From Streptomyces sp. GESEQ-4 (lineage in GTDB: Bacteria > Actinomycetota > Actinomycetes > Streptomycetales > Streptomycetaceae), in the NCBI RefSeq assembly GCF_017948455.1, contig NZ_JAFFSU010000008.1:248001-312000 (forward strand): a stretch of DNA of 64,000 nucleotides, given 5' to 3'. Shown one piece after another: positions 62,072 to 64,000 of the stretch. Numbering within the stretch: the first letter of the stretch is position 1; each line of letters opens with the position of its first letter. The position numbers were made by a program, and so were the translations under genes. Below the pieces are notes generated by a model. The model was given only the letters and a program-made list of their open reading frames with translations, ran no database searches and was not told the origin of the DNA.

Positions 62072-63292
62072 ATGCACGTCCTCGTGGTGCACAACCGCTA
62101 CGCCTCGGCGCAGCCGAGCGGGGAGAACAAGGTCGTCGACCAGGAGGTGGAACTGCTGCGCGCGGCCGGCCACCGGGTCGACCTGTTCGAGCGGCGCAGC
62201 GACGACATCGCCGCCCGGTCCCTGCTCGGCAAGGTCGCGGTGCCGCTGCTCGTGCCGTGGAACCCCGGGGTCCGCACGGAACTCACCGCCCGGCTGCGCG
62301 CCGACCGGCCGGACGTGGTCCACGTCCACAACGTCTTCCCGCTCCTGTCGCCCGCGGTCCTGGCCGCCTGCGCCGACGCCGGAGTGCCCGCCGTCGCCAC
62401 CCTGCACAACTACACCCAGGTCTGCCCGCCCGGCACGCTGCAGCGGGACGGCCGGCCGTGCACGGAGTGCGTCGGGTCGACGCCGCTGCCGGCCGTCCGG
62501 CACGGCTGCTACCGGAACTCCCGCCTCGCGACTGTGCCGCTCGCGGTCAGCCTGTCGGTCAACCGGCGGCGGTGGTGGACCGGCGTCGAGCGGTTCTTCT
62601 GCATCTCCGCGGCACAGCGCGACGTCCTGGTGTCGGCCGGCATGCCGGCCGAACGCCTTGCGGTGAAGCACAACTTCGTGCCCGACCCGGACGACCGCCG
62701 GTCGGGCGAGGGCGAGCATCTGCTCTATCTCGGCCGGCTCGCGGAGGCCAAGGGCATACGCCTGCTCATGGCCGCGTGGGACGAGGTCGCGGCGAGCGGC
62801 GGGGTGGGCGTACCGCTCGTGATCGCCGGCACGGGGCCACTGGAGCGAGAGGTGACCGCCTGGGCGGCGGGCCGGGACGACGTGCGCTACGTCGGCCTGC
62901 TGGACCCGGCGGAGTGCCGGAAGGCCGTCGCGCGGTCCGTCGCCGTGGTGGCTCCCTCGACCTGGCTGGAGGCGTTCGGCCTGGTGGTCGTGGAGGCGAT
63001 GGCGGCGGGGGTGCCGACCGTCGCCGCCGGTCACGGCGCCTTCGTCGAACTGGTCGAGGACGGGGTGACCGGGCTGCTGCACCGGCCGGGGGAGTCGGCC
63101 TCGCTCGCGGACCGCATACGCCGGATCGCGGCCGAGCCGGCCCGGAACCGGGAGATGGGCGAGGCGGCCCGGCGCCGCTACGAGCGGGACTTCAGCCCGG
63201 CCGTCGGGCTGGAGCGCCTGCTGGAGGAGTACCGCACCGCGATCGCGGGTCGGTCGGAATCAATGGGGGACGGAATCAATGGGGGGCAGTAG
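62072..63292 (+). CDS. Family 4 glycosyltransferase
   Basis: The 406-residue GT-B enzyme has MHVLVVHNRYASAQPSGENK and DVVHVHNVFPLLSP in the acceptor domain, and LLYLGRLAEAKGIRLLM and PSTWLEAFGLVVVEAMAAGV in the donor domain. The last holds the E-x7-E pair. A cysteine-rich loop, CPPGTLQRDGRPCTECVG, is characteristic of one GT4 subgroup. Sugar and linkage are unknown. It starts 2 nt after the ligase stop and ends directly at the methyltransferase. Confidence 0.92.
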   Translation: MHVLVVHNRYASAQPSGENKVVDQEVELLRAAGHRVDLFERRSDDIAARSLLGKVAVPLLVPWNPGVRTELTARLRADRPDVVHVHNVFPLLSPAVLAACADAGVPAVATLHNYTQVCPPGTLQRDGRPCTECVGSTPLPAVRHGCYRNSRLATVPLAVSLSVNRRRWWTGVERFFCISAAQRDVLVSAGMPAERLAVKHNFVPDPDDRRSGEGEHLLYLGRLAEAKGIRLLMAAWDEVAASGGVGVPLVIAGTGPLEREVTAWAAGRDDVRYVGLLDPAECRKAVARSVAVVAPSTWLEAFGLVVVEAMAAGVPTVAAGHGAFVELVEDGVTGLLHRPGESASLADRIRRIAAEPARNREMGEAARRRYERDFSPAVGLERLLEEYRTAIAGRSESMGDGINGGQ

Positions 63293-64000
63293 ATGACACG
63301 ATGCCGACTGTGCGGCTCGGAGGCGCTGGCGAGCGTCGTCGATCTCGGGGCGACGCCGCCATGTGAGAGCTTTCTCGCCGCGGACCAACTGGACCAGGCG
63401 GAACCGGCGTACCCGCTGCACCTGCGGGTCTGCACCGACTGCTGGCTGGCGCAGATCCCGCCGCTGATCACGCCGGAGGAGACGTTCAAGGAGTACGCGT
63501 ACTTCTCCTCGTACTCGACCTCCTGGGTGGAGCACGCGCGTACGTTCGTCGCCGACGCCGTACAGCGGGTGGGACTCGACACCGAGGGCTCCGACGCCTT
63601 CGTCGTCGAGGTCGCGAGCAACGACGGATACCTGCTGAAGCACGTGGTGGACCGGGGGATCCGCTGCCTGGGCGTCGAGCCGTCGGTGAACGTCGGCGCC
63701 GTGGCGCGTGAGGCGGGCGTACCCACGCTCACGGAGTTCCTGAGCCCTCAGACCGGCTCGGCCGTGCGCGCCGAGCACGGTCCGGCGAACCTGGTCGTGG
63801 CGAACAACGTGTACGCGCACATCCCCGACGTGGTCGGATTCACCCAGGGGCTGCGCGCCCTGGTCGCCGACGACGGCTGGGTCTCCATCGAGGTGCAGCA
63901 CCTGCTGACCCTGATCGAGGACAACCAGTACGACACGATCTACCACGAGCACTTCCAGTACTACACGGTCGCGTCCGCGATCCGGGCCCTGGCGAGCGGC
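63293..64000 (+). CDS. SAM-dependent sugar C-methyltransferase, partial
   Basis: The first 236 residues are seen; the gene runs off the right edge. The N-terminus holds a zinc-binding set of cysteines (CRLCG and CTDCWLAQIP), followed by the SAM site (VVEVASNDGYLL) and NNVYAHIPD. HEHFQYYT near the end matches the catalytic region of NDP-hexose C-methyltransferases (TylC3/Methyltransf_13-14 type). It probably adds a methyl group to a 4-keto sugar. ATG 63293 overlaps the region just after the GT4 stop. Confidence 0.85.
   Translation, partial: MTRCRLCGSEALASVVDLGATPPCESFLAADQLDQAEPAYPLHLRVCTDCWLAQIPPLITPEETFKEYAYFSSYSTSWVEHARTFVADAVQRVGLDTEGSDAFVVEVASNDGYLLKHVVDRGIRCLGVEPSVNVGAVAREAGVPTLTEFLSPQTGSAVRAEHGPANLVVANNVYAHIPDVVGFTQGLRALVADDGWVSIEVQHLLTLIEDNQYDTIYHEHFQYYTVASAIRALASG

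Overview
The window is high-GC actinobacterial DNA, almost certainly from the chromosome of a Streptomyces species. Support for this comes from the G/C bias at third codon positions, frequent GTG/TTG starts, many ATGA/GTGA stop-start overlaps, an actinobacterial hopanoid operon ending in a cupin regulator and a 40-residue membrane protein, a cvn conservon, a c-di-AMP (ydaO-type) riboswitch in front of a LysM/M23 cell-wall hydrolase, a Streptomyces-like dispersed intergenic hairpin element, and only one TTA leucine codon that I could find. All gene calls rest on reading the sequence; no database search was made.

Layout. (1) 1-450: 5' part of a cation-efflux (CDF) gene that leaves the window. 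(2) 857-7879: seven tightly overlapping genes: two CDP-alcohol phosphotransferases, a sugar/alcohol-phosphate nucleotidyltransferase, a glycerol-1-phosphate-dehydrogenase-like enzyme, a GT2 glycosyltransferase and a TagGH-like ABC exporter. They look like an uncharacterised pathway that makes a polyol-phosphate lipid or polymer and moves it across the membrane. (3) 8267-21839: a complete hopanoid operon (hpnC, hpnD, hpnE, a polyprenyl synthase, shc, hpnG, hpnH, ispG, dxs, hpnO). It carries its own isoprenoid supply genes and ends in an XRE-cupin regulator with a clear tandem operator, followed by a small membrane protein.

(4) 21849-31549: mixed housekeeping genes: a tyrosine phosphatase, a GH36 alpha-galactosidase, a riboswitch-controlled M23 peptidase, an SGNH hydrolase, a TetR regulator next to a Glu/Leu/Phe/Val-type dehydrogenase with a palindromic operator, a MOSC protein and an MBL-fold hydrolase. 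(5) 32006-36455: a cvnABCD conservon plus a GAF protein; the CvnA sensor has an unusual run of pentapeptide repeats in its tail. (6) 36651-41366: threonine catabolism (tdh-kbl) with a LysR gene, then XRE-cupin, GNAT and YjbR-like genes. (7) 41514-45455, mostly minus strand: a split transketolase behind a MerR-type promoter, tRNA-Pro(GGG), an SDR gene behind a DasR-like site, a broken ornithine cyclodeaminase gene and a YheO-type regulator. The truncated gene marks this stretch as rearranged.

(8) 46146-64000 (continuing past the end): an exopolysaccharide locus with an initiating sugar-phosphate transferase, an AlgD-like nucleotide-sugar dehydrogenase, two GT4 glycosyltransferases, two Wzz-like copolymerases, an AsnB-type amidotransferase, a fused MDR/Gfo-Idh oxidoreductase, a heparinase II/III-like protein, a beta-helix lipoprotein, a Wzy/WaaL-like membrane protein and a partial methyltransferase. 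Together they suggest a polymer containing uronic acid, possibly amidated, with its own lyase. The dehydrogenase carries the TTA codon, so the locus may depend on the developmental tRNA BldA. Its long leader is G-rich and can form alternative hairpins.
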